Positions 37,259 through 45,837 are shown, counted from the first letter of the stretch. The stretch is DNA of 64,000 nucleotides from Duganella sp. Root336D2 (GCF_001425005.1 NZ_LMDB01000009.1:1-64000), one strand, 5' to 3'. Program-made: numbers and translations. The notes: generated from the letters alone by a model not told the origin.

Positions 37259-37390
37259 TCGGTGCCAGGTCTGTCATTCGGACATCGACGCAGGCTCTTT
37301 GACAAATCTCAATACGCAAAACCAGACAAAATCGCGTATTGAGATAAATCAAACAAACTGCTCGGATGTCCAAATGTCAGACCTGGCACC
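37259..37390. repeat. Palindromic MITE/REP-like element inside the gatCAB operon
   Basis: The outer arms 37261-37285 and 37366-37390 are 25-nt inverted repeats with 23 of 25 positions matching (GGTGCCAGGTCTG at the outer edge on each side). An inner perfect 11-bp pair, TCTCAATACGC at 37307-37317 and GCGTATTGAGA at 37334-37344, is nested within. The whole element could fold into one long hairpin and contains no reading frame. Terminal inverted repeats without coding content are typical of MITE-like or REP-derived elements. It may affect expression of gatB relative to gatCA. Confidence 0.75.
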
Positions 37391-37411
37391 GACCTTGAAA
37401 GAGAGAAGAAT

Positions 37412-38872
37412 ATGGAATGGGAAGTCGTCATTGGTATTGAGAACCACGTACAGCTCACTACCGACTCCAAAATTTTCAGCGGCTCGCCGACCAAGTTCGG
37501 CGCCGAACCAAACACCCAGGCCAGCCCGGTTGACCTGGCGCTGCCAGGCGTTCTGCCGGTGATGAACAAGGCTGCGGTTGAACGCGCGATCCGCTTCGGC
37601 CTGGCCGTGGGCGCGAAAGTCGCGCCGCAGTCGATTTTCGCCCGCAAGAATTACTTCTATCCTGACCTGCCGAAGGGCTACCAGATCTCGCAGTTCGAAG
37701 ATCCGGTGGTGCAAGGCGGCCAGCTGACCTTCGGTTACGAGAAGGACGGCAAGTTCGTCACCAAGACCGTGAACCTGACCCGCGCCCACCTCGAGGAAGA
37801 CGCAGGCAAATCGCTGCACGAGGATTACCACGGCATGTCGGGCATCGACCTGAATCGTGCCGGCACCCCGCTGCTGGAAATCGTGTCCGAGCCCGAAATC
37901 CGCTCCGCTGCCGAAGCTGTGGCTTACTGCAAGGCCCTGCACGGCCTGGTGATGTGGCTGGGTATCTGCGACGGCAATATGCAGGAAGGCTCCTTCCGCT
38001 GCGACATCAACGTTTCCGTGCGCCCGAAGGGCCAGCAGGAATTCGGCACGCGCTGCGAACTGAAGAACCTGAACTCCTTCCGCTTCATCGAGGAAGCCGT
38101 GCACGTTGAAGTGGCGCGCCAGATCGAGCTGCTCGAAGACGGCGGCAAGGTGGTGCAGGCGACCCGCCTGTACGATCCGGACAAGAAGGAAACGCGCCTG
38201 ATGCGCGAGAAGGAAGACGCGCAGGATTACCGCTACTTCCCTGATCCGGACCTGCCGCCGCTGACCATCGGCGCCGACTGGATCGAGCGCGTGAAAGGCT
38301 CGATGCCGGAGCTGCCGGCCGTGATGCGCACGCGCTTCGTGGAAGAATACAAGCTGCCGGAATACGATTCGCTGATCCTGACCGCCTCCAAAGGCATGGC
38401 GCTCTATTTCGAAGCCGTGGTTGCGGCTGCGGGCAAGGAAAACGCCAAAGCCGCCGCCAATTGGCTGATGGGCGATGTGTCGTCGACCTTGAACCGTGAA
38501 GGCGTGGAAATCGCCGACGCGCCGGTGCTGCCGGTACAACTGGCCGGCATGCTGAAGCGCATTGCCGACGGCACGATCTCCAACAAGATCGCCAAGGAAG
38601 TATTCGGCGCAATGTGGGAAGCCAAGTCGGAAGACCCGAACCTGGTCGATGTGATCATCGAGCAGAAAGGCCTGAAGCAGATTTCCGACACCGGCGCGCT
38701 GGAAGCCATCGTCAACGAAGTCATCGCCAACAACGAGAAGTCTGTTGAGCAGTACCGCGCAGGCAAGGAAGCGGCAATCAACGCGCTGATCGGTCAGGCG
38801 ATGAAGGCATCGAAGGGCAAGGCTAATCCGGCGCAGCTGACCGAGCTGCTGAAGCAGAAGCTGGCTTCCTAA
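37412..38872 (+). CDS. gatB: Asp-tRNA(Asn)/Glu-tRNA(Gln) amidotransferase subunit B
   Basis: 486 residues from ATG 37412 ([20 protein letters not shown]), with AGAGAGAAGAAT upstream. The kinase-like catalytic core includes [19 protein letters not shown], and [20 protein letters not shown] is typical of GatB. The helical tail domain includes [20 protein letters not shown]. It activates the tRNA-bound Glu or Asp by phosphorylation and amidates it with ammonia from GatA. It ends inside a nested palindrome. Confidence 0.96.
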   Translation: MEWEVVIGIENHVQLTTDSKIFSGSPTKFGAEPNTQASPVDLALPGVLPVMNKAAVERAIRFGLAVGAKVAPQSIFARKNYFYPDLPKGYQISQFEDPVVQGGQLTFGYEKDGKFVTKTVNLTRAHLEEDAGKSLHEDYHGMSGIDLNRAGTPLLEIVSEPEIRSAAEAVAYCKALHGLVMWLGICDGNMQEGSFRCDINVSVRPKGQQEFGTRCELKNLNSFRFIEEAVHVEVARQIELLEDGGKVVQATRLYDPDKKETRLMREKEDAQDYRYFPDPDLPPLTIGADWIERVKGSMPELPAVMRTRFVEEYKLPEYDSLILTASKGMALYFEAVVAAAGKENAKAAANWLMGDVSSTLNREGVEIADAPVLPVQLAGMLKRIADGTISNKIAKEVFGAMWEAKSEDPNLVDVIIEQKGLKQISDTGALEAIVNEVIANNEKSVEQYRAGKEAAINALIGQAMKASKGKANPAQLTELLKQKLAS

Positions 38873-38960
38873 AACCGGTAAACCGGGGTCTGCAGCGCGG
38901 CCCGCGGCCGAAGATCATGCGGGGTCAGGCACTTGTGCCTGACCCAGGTCTACCGGTTTT
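38871..38960. repeat. Nested inverted repeat, likely bidirectional terminator
   Basis: Outer arms AAAACCGGTA (38871-38880) and TACCGGTTTT (38951-38960) are perfect complements. Inside lies an 11-bp perfect hairpin, GGGTCAGGCAC (38922-38932) and GTGCCTGACCC (38935-38945). It separates the convergent gatB and alpha/beta hydrolase genes and even supplies the last codons of the latter. The A-flanked and T-flanked outer stems would terminate transcription from both sides. Confidence 0.65.
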
Positions 38961-39817
38961 GAAAGGTGCGCGCACATCCAGCGCAAGATATCCGCAAAGA
39001 TCTCCTCCCGGTTCACCTCATTGAAATTCTCGTGATAGTTCTCATGCTGCACATGGCACTCCAGCAGCTTTGGATCAACCATCGCCAGCAGATCCAGGGT
39101 AGCCTTCGGGTCGGCAAGTTTGTCATCCCCCGCCACCACCGCGTATAACGGCCAGCGCCAGGTCGGCATCTTCTCCGCCAGCCCTTTTTGCGCGCCTTGT
39201 AAGGCCACGCCAAACCGCACCGTACACTCGCGCGCCCGCACATCATCCGCCTCATCGCGATGATGACGCGCCGTAATCGCAGCATCATGCGTCAGCACAT
39301 CGGTCAGTGACGCCATCGGCACCTTCATGGTCGGCGCCAACGCCGCCAGCACGCCGGACAATTTCTCCAGCAGCACCGGCACCTTGATCGCATTCACGTA
39401 ATACGGCGACGACAGCACAAAGCCCTTCACCAGCGGATCGCGCTCCAGCACTTCTAGCCCGAAGCGCGTCGCAATCAGGGCCCCCATCGAATGCCCCATG
39501 ACGAACACCGGCACGCCCGGATAATGCTGCTTGGTCCAATGCAGGAACAACTCCACCTCTTCAACGAAGATGCGGAAATCCGGAATATCCACACGGCGGG
39601 CATTCTCATGCCCGCACAGGTCGAACGCCACGGTCGCAAAGCGGTGCTGTTTGAAATACAGCGCCGGCGTCACATAATCGCCCGCATGCGCCAGCCCGCC
39701 GTGGATGGCCAGCAGCACCCCAGCCGCCGGCTTCTCAGGTTCCCAGATATGGATCTTGCGTTCGGCGCCGCTGCGCCCCTTGAATGTGGCGAAGCGGTCT
39801 TCGGAAAATCGGTTCAT
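38915..39817 (-). CDS. Alpha/beta hydrolase, lysophospholipase/monoacylglycerol lipase type
   Basis: 300 residues of the alpha/beta hydrolase fold. The HGG oxyanion motif (LLAIHGGLAHAGDY) and the nucleophile elbow GHSMGAL (Ser at about 119) are clear. A C-terminal HENYHENFNEV supplies the likely catalytic His. PubA/MGLL-type serine hydrolases are the nearest group; the substrate is probably a lysophospholipid or monoglyceride. No signal peptide. The final codons, about ten residues including VDLGQAQVPDPA, are encoded by the palindrome and may have been replaced by it. Confidence 0.8.
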   Translation of the reverse strand: MNRFSEDRFATFKGRSGAERKIHIWEPEKPAAGVLLAIHGGLAHAGDYVTPALYFKQHRFATVAFDLCGHENARRVDIPDFRIFVEEVELFLHWTKQHYPGVPVFVMGHSMGALIATRFGLEVLERDPLVKGFVLSSPYYVNAIKVPVLLEKLSGVLAALAPTMKVPMASLTDVLTHDAAITARHHRDEADDVRARECTVRFGVALQGAQKGLAEKMPTWRWPLYAVVAGDDKLADPKATLDLLAMVDPKLLECHVQHENYHENFNEVNREEIFADILRWMCAHLSKPVDLGQAQVPDPA

Positions 39818-39821
39818 GCGG

Positions 39822-40196
39822 TCACGAGGAAATGCTCAGCGCAATGCCCATCTCCAGCATCAGCGAGAGGTCGGCCAGCGTGAAATCGAGAGTGGATGCG
39901 CGCTGGCTGGGCGCGGCGGGAGAGAAGGCAACGCGCAGTTCGGCCTGGATCGGCGCAACATCGAAGGTGATACCGCGCGCCTGGCACTCGTGCAGGTAGG
40001 CGCGCACCTTGCGCATCAAGGCGTCCGGATCGGGATCGGTACCCAGCGTGGCATAGAAGCCATGGTCAAGGCGGGTGCGGCCGGTCGGGCTGGTGTCACC
40101 CTTCCTCCAGTCGCTTTCAGGCTCGCTGGGAAGCCCGTCCCGCACGTCCGCGACCGCAGCTTCGTCGCCGTACACCTTGAGCGTTGCGATGTTCAT
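39822..40196 (-). CDS. DUF4279-like hypothetical protein
   Basis: 124 residues from ATG 40196 (MNIATLKVYGDEAAVADVRD); the frame opens further upstream without a ribosome binding site. The start and the later ESDWRKGDTSPTGRTRLDHG segment resemble DUF4279 proteins. It is soluble, has no catalytic motif, and sits 4 bp after the hydrolase gene on the same strand. Function is unknown. Confidence 0.6.
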   Translation of the reverse strand: MNIATLKVYGDEAAVADVRDGLPSEPESDWRKGDTSPTGRTRLDHGFYATLGTDPDPDALMRKVRAYLHECQARGITFDVAPIQAELRVAFSPAAPSQRASTLDFTLADLSLMLEMGIALSISS

Positions 40197-40268
40197 TACT
40201 TTCCTCGATCTAATGTTGTAAGGAAGCAATCACAGTCTAGCACAACGCCCGGCCAGCGCCAGCGCGGT

Positions 40269-40925
40269 TTACTCCACCCCGTATTTGCTGCGGTAAGCGG
40301 CTACCGCGTCCTTGTGCTGTGCAAGCGACGGGTCGGCCGACAGGTAGGTAAACAGGTCGGACAGGTTGCCGATCGAAATCACCGGGATGCCGTAGTTCTT
40401 GCTCACCTCCTGCACCGCCGACAGCTCGGACATCTGGCCATCCTTGCCGCCGCGCTCCATGCGATCCAGGGCGATCAGTACTGCGCACGGTTCGGCGCCG
40501 GCGTTGCGGATCATCTCCACGGATTCGCGCACCGAGGTGCCGGCCGAGATCACATCATCAATAATGACAACTTTACCAGTCAGCTTGGCGCCTACCAGGG
40601 TGCCGCCTTCGCCGTGGTCCTTGGCTTCCTTGCGGTTATAGGCGAAAGAAGTGTTGCGGCCTTTGCCTGCCAGCGCCATCGAGGTCGCGGAAGCCAGCGT
40701 GATGCCTTTGTAGGCCGGGCCAAACAGCATGTCGAATTCGACGCCGGAGTCGAGCAGGGTCTGGGCGTAGAAGTCGGCCAGCCTGGCCAACGTCGCGCCG
40801 TCATGGAACAGGCCAGCATTGAAGAAATAGGGCGATTGGCGCCCTGCTTTGGTCGTAAACTCGCCGAATTTCAGCACTCCCGCCTGTACGGAAAACGCGA
40901 TAAACTCTTGCCTCAAATTGCTCAT
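40269..40925 (-). CDS. pyrE: Orotate phosphoribosyltransferase
   Basis: 218 residues from ATG 40925 (MSNLRQEFIAFSVQAGVLKF). The PRPP-binding loop is KVVIIDDVISAGTSVRES, and the substrate region is FNAGLFHDGATLARLADFYA. It converts orotate and PRPP to OMP in pyrimidine synthesis. It is divergent from the exonuclease III gene, with 48 bp between the starts. Confidence 0.94.
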   Translation of the reverse strand: MSNLRQEFIAFSVQAGVLKFGEFTTKAGRQSPYFFNAGLFHDGATLARLADFYAQTLLDSGVEFDMLFGPAYKGITLASATSMALAGKGRNTSFAYNRKEAKDHGEGGTLVGAKLTGKVVIIDDVISAGTSVRESVEMIRNAGAEPCAVLIALDRMERGGKDGQMSELSAVQEVSKNYGIPVISIGNLSDLFTYLSADPSLAQHKDAVAAYRSKYGVE

Positions 40926-40973
40926 AGTGCACCCATCTCTGTTCAAAGTGCCGATATTTTAACCGGAACACCT

Positions 40974-41744
40974 ATGCCAAAAATCATTTCCGCAAACCTG
41001 AACGGTATCCGCTCCGCCGCCAAGAAGGGCTTTTTCAACTGGATGGGCACGATCGACGCCGACATCATCTGCGTGCAGGAACTGAAGGCGCAGGCACCGG
41101 ACATGACCGGGGAATTCCTCAACCCGCACGGCTACCACGGCCACTTCCATTACGCGGAAAAGAAAGGCTATTCCGGTACCGGCATCTACAGCAAGGTCGC
41201 ACCTGACCGGGTGGAGATCGGTTTCGGCAGCCCGGAATTCGATGCCGAAGGCCGCTACGTGCGCGCCGATTTCGGCAACCTGACCGTGATCTCGGTGTAC
41301 TGCCCTTCCGGCTCGTCGTCGGAAGAACGCCAGCTGGCCAAGTTCCGCTTCATGGAGTTGTTCCTGCCGCACCTGCAGCAGCTGCGCGCCGAAGGCCGCG
41401 AGTTCGTCATCTGCGGCGACTGGAACATCGCCCACAAAGAGATCGACCTGAAAAACTGGAAGGGCAACCTGAAGAACTCCGGCTTCCTGCCGGAAGAACG
41501 CGCCTGGATGAGCAGGCTGTTCGACGAAGTCGGCTACGTCGATGTGCACCGCGGCCTCGACCAGCGCCCGGAGCAGTACACCTGGTGGTCCAACCGCGGC
41601 CAGGCTTACGCGAAGAACGTGGGCTGGCGTATCGACTACCACGTCGCCACCCCGGGCATCGCTTCCAGGGCGCACACCGTGTCGGTCTACAAGGATGAAA
41701 AATTCTCCGACCACGCGCCGCTGATCATCGAATACCACGCCTGA
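40974..41744 (+). CDS. xth: Exodeoxyribonuclease III family AP endonuclease
   Basis: 256 residues. The family motifs are in order: LNGIRSAAKKGFFNW, VQELKAQ (catalytic Glu), GDWNIAHKEIDL (Asp/Asn) and the C-terminal SDHAPLIIEY (Asp-His). It removes abasic sites and 3' blocking groups in base excision repair and is Mg-dependent. Start ATG 40974 follows a short leader shared with the divergent pyrE promoter. It is convergent with the TonB receptor gene. Confidence 0.93.
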   Translation: MPKIISANLNGIRSAAKKGFFNWMGTIDADIICVQELKAQAPDMTGEFLNPHGYHGHFHYAEKKGYSGTGIYSKVAPDRVEIGFGSPEFDAEGRYVRADFGNLTVISVYCPSGSSSEERQLAKFRFMELFLPHLQQLRAEGREFVICGDWNIAHKEIDLKNWKGNLKNSGFLPEERAWMSRLFDEVGYVDVHRGLDQRPEQYTWWSNRGQAYAKNVGWRIDYHVATPGIASRAHTVSVYKDEKFSDHAPLIIEYHA

Positions 41745-41762
41745 TGCGCGGCGCGCTGGCCG

Positions 41763-43967
41763 CTACAGCTTGAGCTCGAACGCAAAGGTGTAGCTGGGGC
41801 GCGATTTGCGCCCCACCTGGAGCCTTGTGCCATCGTCCGAACTGGTGGTTCGCTCCGACCATTGTGCCGCTGCATTGGTGGCGCCCAGGCGCAAACTCGC
41901 TTGCGGGGTCAGGCTCCATTGCGCATACAGGTCGATGGCGCGGCTGTGGCCCAGGTCCAGCGCCTGCGACATGGTTTGCTGCGTCAGGTAGCCCGGCGTA
42001 TAAGACAGGTTGGCCCCGACCGCCAACGGCCAGTTGCGTGCCCGGTAGTCGAAACCGACGGTGCCGGACCAGGGCTGCTGGCCATCCAGCCGGCTGTTGG
42101 GTAACGGCACCGCATCCACCTTGCTCGTATAAAAATTCAGGCTGCTGCGCAGTTCCAGCCGCGTTTTCGGATCGACCCAGCCGGGCAGCAACTGCGCCGC
42201 ACTCCCCTTCAGTTCCAGTTCGATGCCGCTGCTGCTGGCGCGCGACAGGTTCTCGGGCCGGCTGACCCAACGCGGCACGCTGGCCCAGGCTGGGTGTTCC
42301 AGCGTGGTGACATTGCGTATCAGGTCTTTCACGCGGCGATGGAACAGGCCAATGCTGAACAGGCCGCCGCCACTGAAATAGTGTTCATACGCCAGGTCCA
42401 GGCCGCTTGCCAGTTCCGGCCGCAGCAAGGGGTTGCCGACCCGGTCGGCCGCCACCGAATCATTGCCCTGGCTGGGCAGCGGATAGATGCTGTTCAGCGT
42501 TGGCCGGGCAAGCATCGCATACAGGTCTGGCGCCTTGTAGCTGCGCGTAATGCTGGCGCGCAGCACATCCCGCCCCTTGGCGTCCGGCTTGAAGTTGATA
42601 TGCAGCAGCGGCGACAGCACCTGGCTGTGGTTGCGCACCGGCTGCTCCAGCGTATCGCTGCGCAGGGTGATGGCCTCGCGCCGCAGGCCGCCGTACAGCA
42701 GCCACTGCTCCGACAATTCCCATTCATCCTGCAGGTACCAGGCCTGCCGCTCGATGCGGGCCGACAATGGCAAGCCATCGATGCCCGGCAGCTGGTCGGC
42801 GCCAAGCACCGTGATGCTGCGCGCGTCGTCGCGGCGCCTGGTTTCGAGTTCCCAGCCGGCCGACAGCCGGTGCTGCTCGCCCACCAGCTGGCCAATCTTA
42901 CCCGAGTGGGTAAAGCTGCGGTCGCGGCTTTCCCCTACGCTGCGGCGGTAGGGCTGGCCGGCGCGAATGGTCTGGTTGTCGAAATTGTTGACTGCCTCGC
43001 CAGCGCTGAATTTCAATTCAAGCTTGCGTTCGGCCGCAAAGCGCCGCTGCCACTGCGCACTGAGCCGGCGGTTGCTGGCGCTGCCGGCGTTGCGGCTGGA
43101 GTCTTCGAACAGCTCCGGCGAACTGGCGGCCAGGTTGTCGAACTGGACCTTGCTGTGCCAGTCGGCGCGCTGCAGGAAAGCTTGCAGGTTCAGGGCCTGC
43201 TCTTCGTCGATGCGCCAGTTCATTTGCGGCGCGGTGTTGAAGCTGTGGCCCCACATGTCATGGGCGGCCAGTTGGCGCGCGAATCCTGCGTCGCCTGTGC
43301 CCTGCGGCACCACCCGGCTGGCCCGCATGTCGGCCCGGCCATGGTACTCATAGCCCGACACCGGCAGTGAATAGGACAGGTCGCCGGCCCGTGCGCTGTA
43401 CAGGGCGCTGGCGCTGGGTGTAGGGTGCTCGGCGCCGTAGGCCAGTCCAAGGCGTACGCTTTGCTGCACCTTTTTCGGCACGCTGCGCAGCACGATATTG
43501 ATGCTGCCGGCCATGGCCTGGGCGCTCTGGTCAGCCGTAGCGGCCTTCTGGATTTCAATGCGTTCCACCAGGGCCGGATTGAGCTGTTCCAGAGAGAAGC
43601 CGTTGGGCGCCGGCTCGCCGTTGAGCAGGATCTGGGTATACCCGGCGCCCAGCCCGCGCAGGCGCGGCGCGCCGTTCTGGACATCCACGCCCGGCAGGCG
43701 GCGCACCACATCGTTCAGGTTGCTGTCGCCGAATTTGTCGATTTCCTCGCGGCCGTAGGTCTGCCTGGCCACTGCCGCATTGCGCCTCAGGTCGAGATCG
43801 CTTTGCGGCCGGCTCTTGACTTCCACCCGGTACATCTTGTTGTCGTAGGCCGAGCGCGAGTTGGGGTCGGCGCCGACCGGCATATCCTGTCCGGCGGCAC
43901 TGCCCAGCTGGCACAGCATGGCCATGCCCACTGCCGCGGCGACGGGCGTCTTGTCGAAATTCTTCAT
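41763..43967 (-). CDS. TonB-dependent outer membrane receptor under a lux-type box
   Basis: 734 residues. A signal peptide ending GSAAGQ is followed by a plug domain of about 150 residues (RLPGVDVQNGAPRLRGLGAG, then ILLNGEPAPNGFSLEQLNPA, IEIQKAATADQSAQAMAGSI). A 22-strand-type beta-barrel follows, ending FAFELKL. Such receptors import siderophores, metal chelates or peptides through the outer membrane using TonB energy. No TonB, ExbB or iron-regulator gene is adjacent. A 16-bp LuxR-type box lies 58 bp before the ATG, overlapping the stop codon of luxI copy 1. This links it to the quorum-sensing and lanthipeptide genes. The ligand is unknown; re-uptake or sensing of the modified peptide is speculative. 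Confidence 0.82.
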   Translation of the reverse strand: MKNFDKTPVAAAVGMAMLCQLGSAAGQDMPVGADPNSRSAYDNKMYRVEVKSRPQSDLDLRRNAAVARQTYGREEIDKFGDSNLNDVVRRLPGVDVQNGAPRLRGLGAGYTQILLNGEPAPNGFSLEQLNPALVERIEIQKAATADQSAQAMAGSINIVLRSVPKKVQQSVRLGLAYGAEHPTPSASALYSARAGDLSYSLPVSGYEYHGRADMRASRVVPQGTGDAGFARQLAAHDMWGHSFNTAPQMNWRIDEEQALNLQAFLQRADWHSKVQFDNLAASSPELFEDSSRNAGSASNRRLSAQWQRRFAAERKLELKFSAGEAVNNFDNQTIRAGQPYRRSVGESRDRSFTHSGKIGQLVGEQHRLSAGWELETRRRDDARSITVLGADQLPGIDGLPLSARIERQAWYLQDEWELSEQWLLYGGLRREAITLRSDTLEQPVRNHSQVLSPLLHINFKPDAKGRDVLRASITRSYKAPDLYAMLARPTLNSIYPLPSQGNDSVAADRVGNPLLRPELASGLDLAYEHYFSGGGLFSIGLFHRRVKDLIRNVTTLEHPAWASVPRWVSRPENLSRASSSGIELELKGSAAQLLPGWVDPKTRLELRSSLNFYTSKVDAVPLPNSRLDGQQPWSGTVGFDYRARNWPLAVGANLSYTPGYLTQQTMSQALDLGHSRAIDLYAQWSLTPQASLRLGATNAAAQWSERTTSSDDGTRLQVGRKSRPSYTFAFELKL

Positions 43968-44024
43968 GGTCCGGTACCTAAGATTGGTCGCGCCAGTGTA
44001 TTGGCGACGCCGGCGCCGGCGTCA

Positions 44025-44040
44025 CTGGCAGATCTGCTAG
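44025..44040 (-). promoter_or_regulatory. LuxR-type box before the TonB receptor gene
   Basis: CTGGCAGATCTGCTAG differs from the perfect palindrome CTAGCAGATCTGCTAG by one base. It fits the CT-N12-AG pattern of LuxR-family binding sites. It overlaps the TAG stop of luxI copy 1 and ends 57 bp before the receptor ATG (43967). An AATACA or CAATAC hexamer lies 21-22 bp downstream, where a -10 element would be. Confidence 0.75.
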
Positions 44041-44627
44041 TTCAGCAAGCTCGTGCGAGCCAGGCCCAGCGATTGCATGGAAGCTTCGATATCGACGTAG
44101 ATCGCCACGGCGCTTTCGCGCCCCATGTGCAGCGGAGCGCCCATGCGGCGCGTCACCAGGCCGGCGCGGCGCAGCATGCGTTCGATCGCGGTGGCCGTCA
44201 CGGTGACATACTGGGCAACCCCGTGCTGGTGGCCGTAGCGGATGATTTCGGCGATCGACTGCATGGTCATTGCCGAAAAGCCGAAGCTGGACACGCCTTC
44301 CGCTTCGACGGCGAACCGGCTCAACTCCCAGATGCGCGGATCTTCCGGCGCCGGCTGGCCGTGCAGGAACTCGGGGAAGGTGTCCTTCAGCATATAGGGG
44401 CCGGTCGTGGGCAGCAGGCGCCAGCAGCCGCGCAGCAGCCCGCCCTCTTCCCGCATCATCATGTAGTAAGGATCCATCGCATCGTAGCCGTCGATTTCCA
44501 TGCCGCTCAGCACCGGCACCTTCCATCCCATGCGCTCGCTGAACACCTTGGCGCGCAGGCGGTGCATGGCAAACAGGTCGGACTGCAGGAAGGCGTTGCG
44601 TTCCGCGATTTCGATGTTCAGCTGCAT
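44037..44627 (-). CDS. LuxI-family acyl-homoserine lactone synthase, copy 1
   Basis: 196 residues from ATG 44627 (MQLNIEIAERNAFLQSDLFA), with AAGGAG upstream; the frame is longer but the extra N-terminal part crosses the promoter. The conserved LuxI residues are present in order: Arg, Phe and Trp in MHRLRAKVFSERMGW, the acidic pair in EIDGYDAMDP, Arg in CWRLLP, and the Glu-Ser-Arg set in WELSRF. Thr in YVTVTATAIERML suggests, by family precedent, a 3-oxo-acyl substrate. It should make a diffusible signal from SAM and acyl-ACP in the cytoplasm. It is a close paralogue of the gene at 45914. Confidence 0.88.
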   Translation of the reverse strand: MQLNIEIAERNAFLQSDLFAMHRLRAKVFSERMGWKVPVLSGMEIDGYDAMDPYYMMMREEGGLLRGCWRLLPTTGPYMLKDTFPEFLHGQPAPEDPRIWELSRFAVEAEGVSSFGFSAMTMQSIAEIIRYGHQHGVAQYVTVTATAIERMLRRAGLVTRRMGAPLHMGRESAVAIYVDIEASMQSLGLARTSLLN

Positions 44628-44689
44628 GATGGCTCCTTGTAGTGGGGTCGAAGAGCCTTCATTGTTATGCGCCATGCATACGGCGCAAA

Positions 44690-44705
44690 CTAGCAGATCT
44701 GCTAG
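44690..44705. promoter_or_regulatory. Perfect LuxR-type box between luxI copy 1 and the HTH gene
   Basis: CTAGCAGATCTGCTAG is a perfect 16-bp palindrome. It is 62 bp from the luxI copy 1 start and 60 bp from the HTH gene start, so it can serve both divergent promoters. A CATAAC hexamer (44664-44669) lies 20 bp to one side and TGCTAA (44726-44731) 20 bp to the other. Both are at the -10 distance expected if the box overlaps the -35 region. Confidence 0.85.
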
Positions 44706-44765
44706 CTCGACGCTCCAGGCGCCGATGCTAAGCTTGGTCCCCGCCCCTTTCAGGAACACAGAATC

Positions 44766-45137
44766 ATGAGCCGAATTCCTGCGCAGCTGGCGCGGCGTGC
44801 CGCCAGTGAACAACTGCGCTGGCTACGCCTTTCCCGGCGCGAAACGCAAAGCGAGTTCTGGGCCCAGTTTGGCGTCACCCAGTCGCAAGGCAGCCGCATC
44901 GAACAGGGCAGCTGGGTGCCGGCGCCGCTGGCAATCCTGCTGGCCCTCTACCTGGACATGCACATCAGCGATGTCGACCTGGCGGCCGCACGCCGGCACC
45001 CCGGCCTATTCGGGTGCGACCAGGCCGGCCGCGATGGATTTGACGATGGCTTGCTGGCGCGTGCTGACATCGAACTTGCGCATGATGTTCGCCAGGTGGA
45101 AATTGACGGTGGCTTCCGAGCGGCCCAGGATGCGTGA
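44766..45137 (+). CDS. Small HTH (XRE-like) protein overlapping luxR
   Basis: 123 codons starting at ATG 44766, 60 bp after the lux-type box. The first 75 residues look like an HTH domain (LRWLRLSRRETQSEFWAQFG, then VTQSQGSRIEQGSWVPAPLA and ILLALYLDM). The remaining 48 residues are encoded opposite the 3' end of luxR and read like a compositional artefact, so the natural stop may lie earlier or the overlap may be real. The HTH is well supported; a regulatory role in the locus is inferred from position. Possible function: repressor or modulator of the quorum-sensing circuit. Confidence 0.6.
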   Translation: MSRIPAQLARRAASEQLRWLRLSRRETQSEFWAQFGVTQSQGSRIEQGSWVPAPLAILLALYLDMHISDVDLAAARRHPGLFGCDQAGRDGFDDGLLARADIELAHDVRQVEIDGGFRAAQDA

Positions 45138-45725
45138 CACTTCCCACGACGACTTGCCGGCCGCTACCCACTTCAGGCATTCGAGTTCGCGCGCGGTCAG
45201 CTTGACTGCCGGCGCCGTGCTTTTGCCAGGGCTGAATTTGCGCGCCGACTCCTGGGCGTAATCGCGCACCAAAGCCACGCTGGCCAGCAGTTCGAGCTGG
45301 CCGGCGCCAGCCTTGGGCTGCAACTGGTCGCTGACGAAACTGAGCATGCCGAATTCACCCGAGCGCCCGTGCACCGGCAGGGTGACGCCTGCGCGCAAGC
45401 CGTAACTTGCCGCCTGCTCGTAAAACTGCTGCTGGCGCTCGCCCTGGAAGCTGGCTGGCTGCCAGATGATCGGCAGGCTGCTGCCAAGGCAATGGCTGAC
45501 CGTCGGGTCCACGGCATGCAGGTGCAGCTTGTCATAGGCGGCGCGCCACTCGCTTGGGTAATTGCTCACCAGGAATGCCGACTCCAGCGGCTGCGCCCTG
45601 TTGGGCACGACACCGAACAGCGAATATTCGAACCCCAGTTGGGCCGCCAGCGCGGCCAGCGCCTGCGCCCACTCGGTGTCGCTTTGCGCCTCCATCAACG
45701 TGTGCAGTTGGTCCTGTTTCAGCAC
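45006..45725 (-). CDS. LuxR-family quorum-sensing transcriptional regulator
   Basis: 239 residues starting at GTG 45725, with GGGAGG upstream. The autoinducer-binding domain keeps the ligand residues Trp and Tyr (EWRAAYDKLHLHAVDPTVSH) and Asp (VDP), plus the later Trp (LPIIWQPAS). The C-terminal GerE HTH is typical (LTARELECLKWVAAGKSSWE, then VSRILGRSEATVNFHLANIM). It should bind acyl-homoserine lactone and then the palindromic boxes nearby. It is encoded between the two luxI genes, divergent from luxI copy 2. A TTGACA (45819-45824, minus strand) could serve its own promoter. Confidence 0.9.
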   Translation of the reverse strand: MLKQDQLHTLMEAQSDTEWAQALAALAAQLGFEYSLFGVVPNRAQPLESAFLVSNYPSEWRAAYDKLHLHAVDPTVSHCLGSSLPIIWQPASFQGERQQQFYEQAASYGLRAGVTLPVHGRSGEFGMLSFVSDQLQPKAGAGQLELLASVALVRDYAQESARKFSPGKSTAPAVKLTARELECLKWVAAGKSSWEVSRILGRSEATVNFHLANIMRKFDVSTRQQAIVKSIAAGLVAPE

Positions 45726-45837
45726 CTTGCCTCCCTTTGATCTGCACCCAGCTTGCTGATTGAAAATAGAGATTATTATTTAAGCAATTACCAACATTCA
45801 ATCATCAATGTAGTTTTTTGTCAACAAACGGTCTTCC

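Noticed and set aside
41763..43967. Naming the TonB receptor as a siderophore receptor
   Set aside because: No siderophore biosynthesis, Fur box or iron-related gene is adjacent, and the barrel sequence does not reveal the ligand.
44037..44813. The longer start of luxI copy 1 at 44813
   Set aside because: It would place 62 extra residues across the lux-type box and the promoter. The ATG at 44627 has a good ribosome binding site and the usual LuxI start.
44766..45137. Treating the whole 123-codon HTH frame as a confirmed protein
   Set aside because: Only the first part resembles an HTH. The remainder is antisense to luxR and looks compositional, so the C-terminus is left uncertain.
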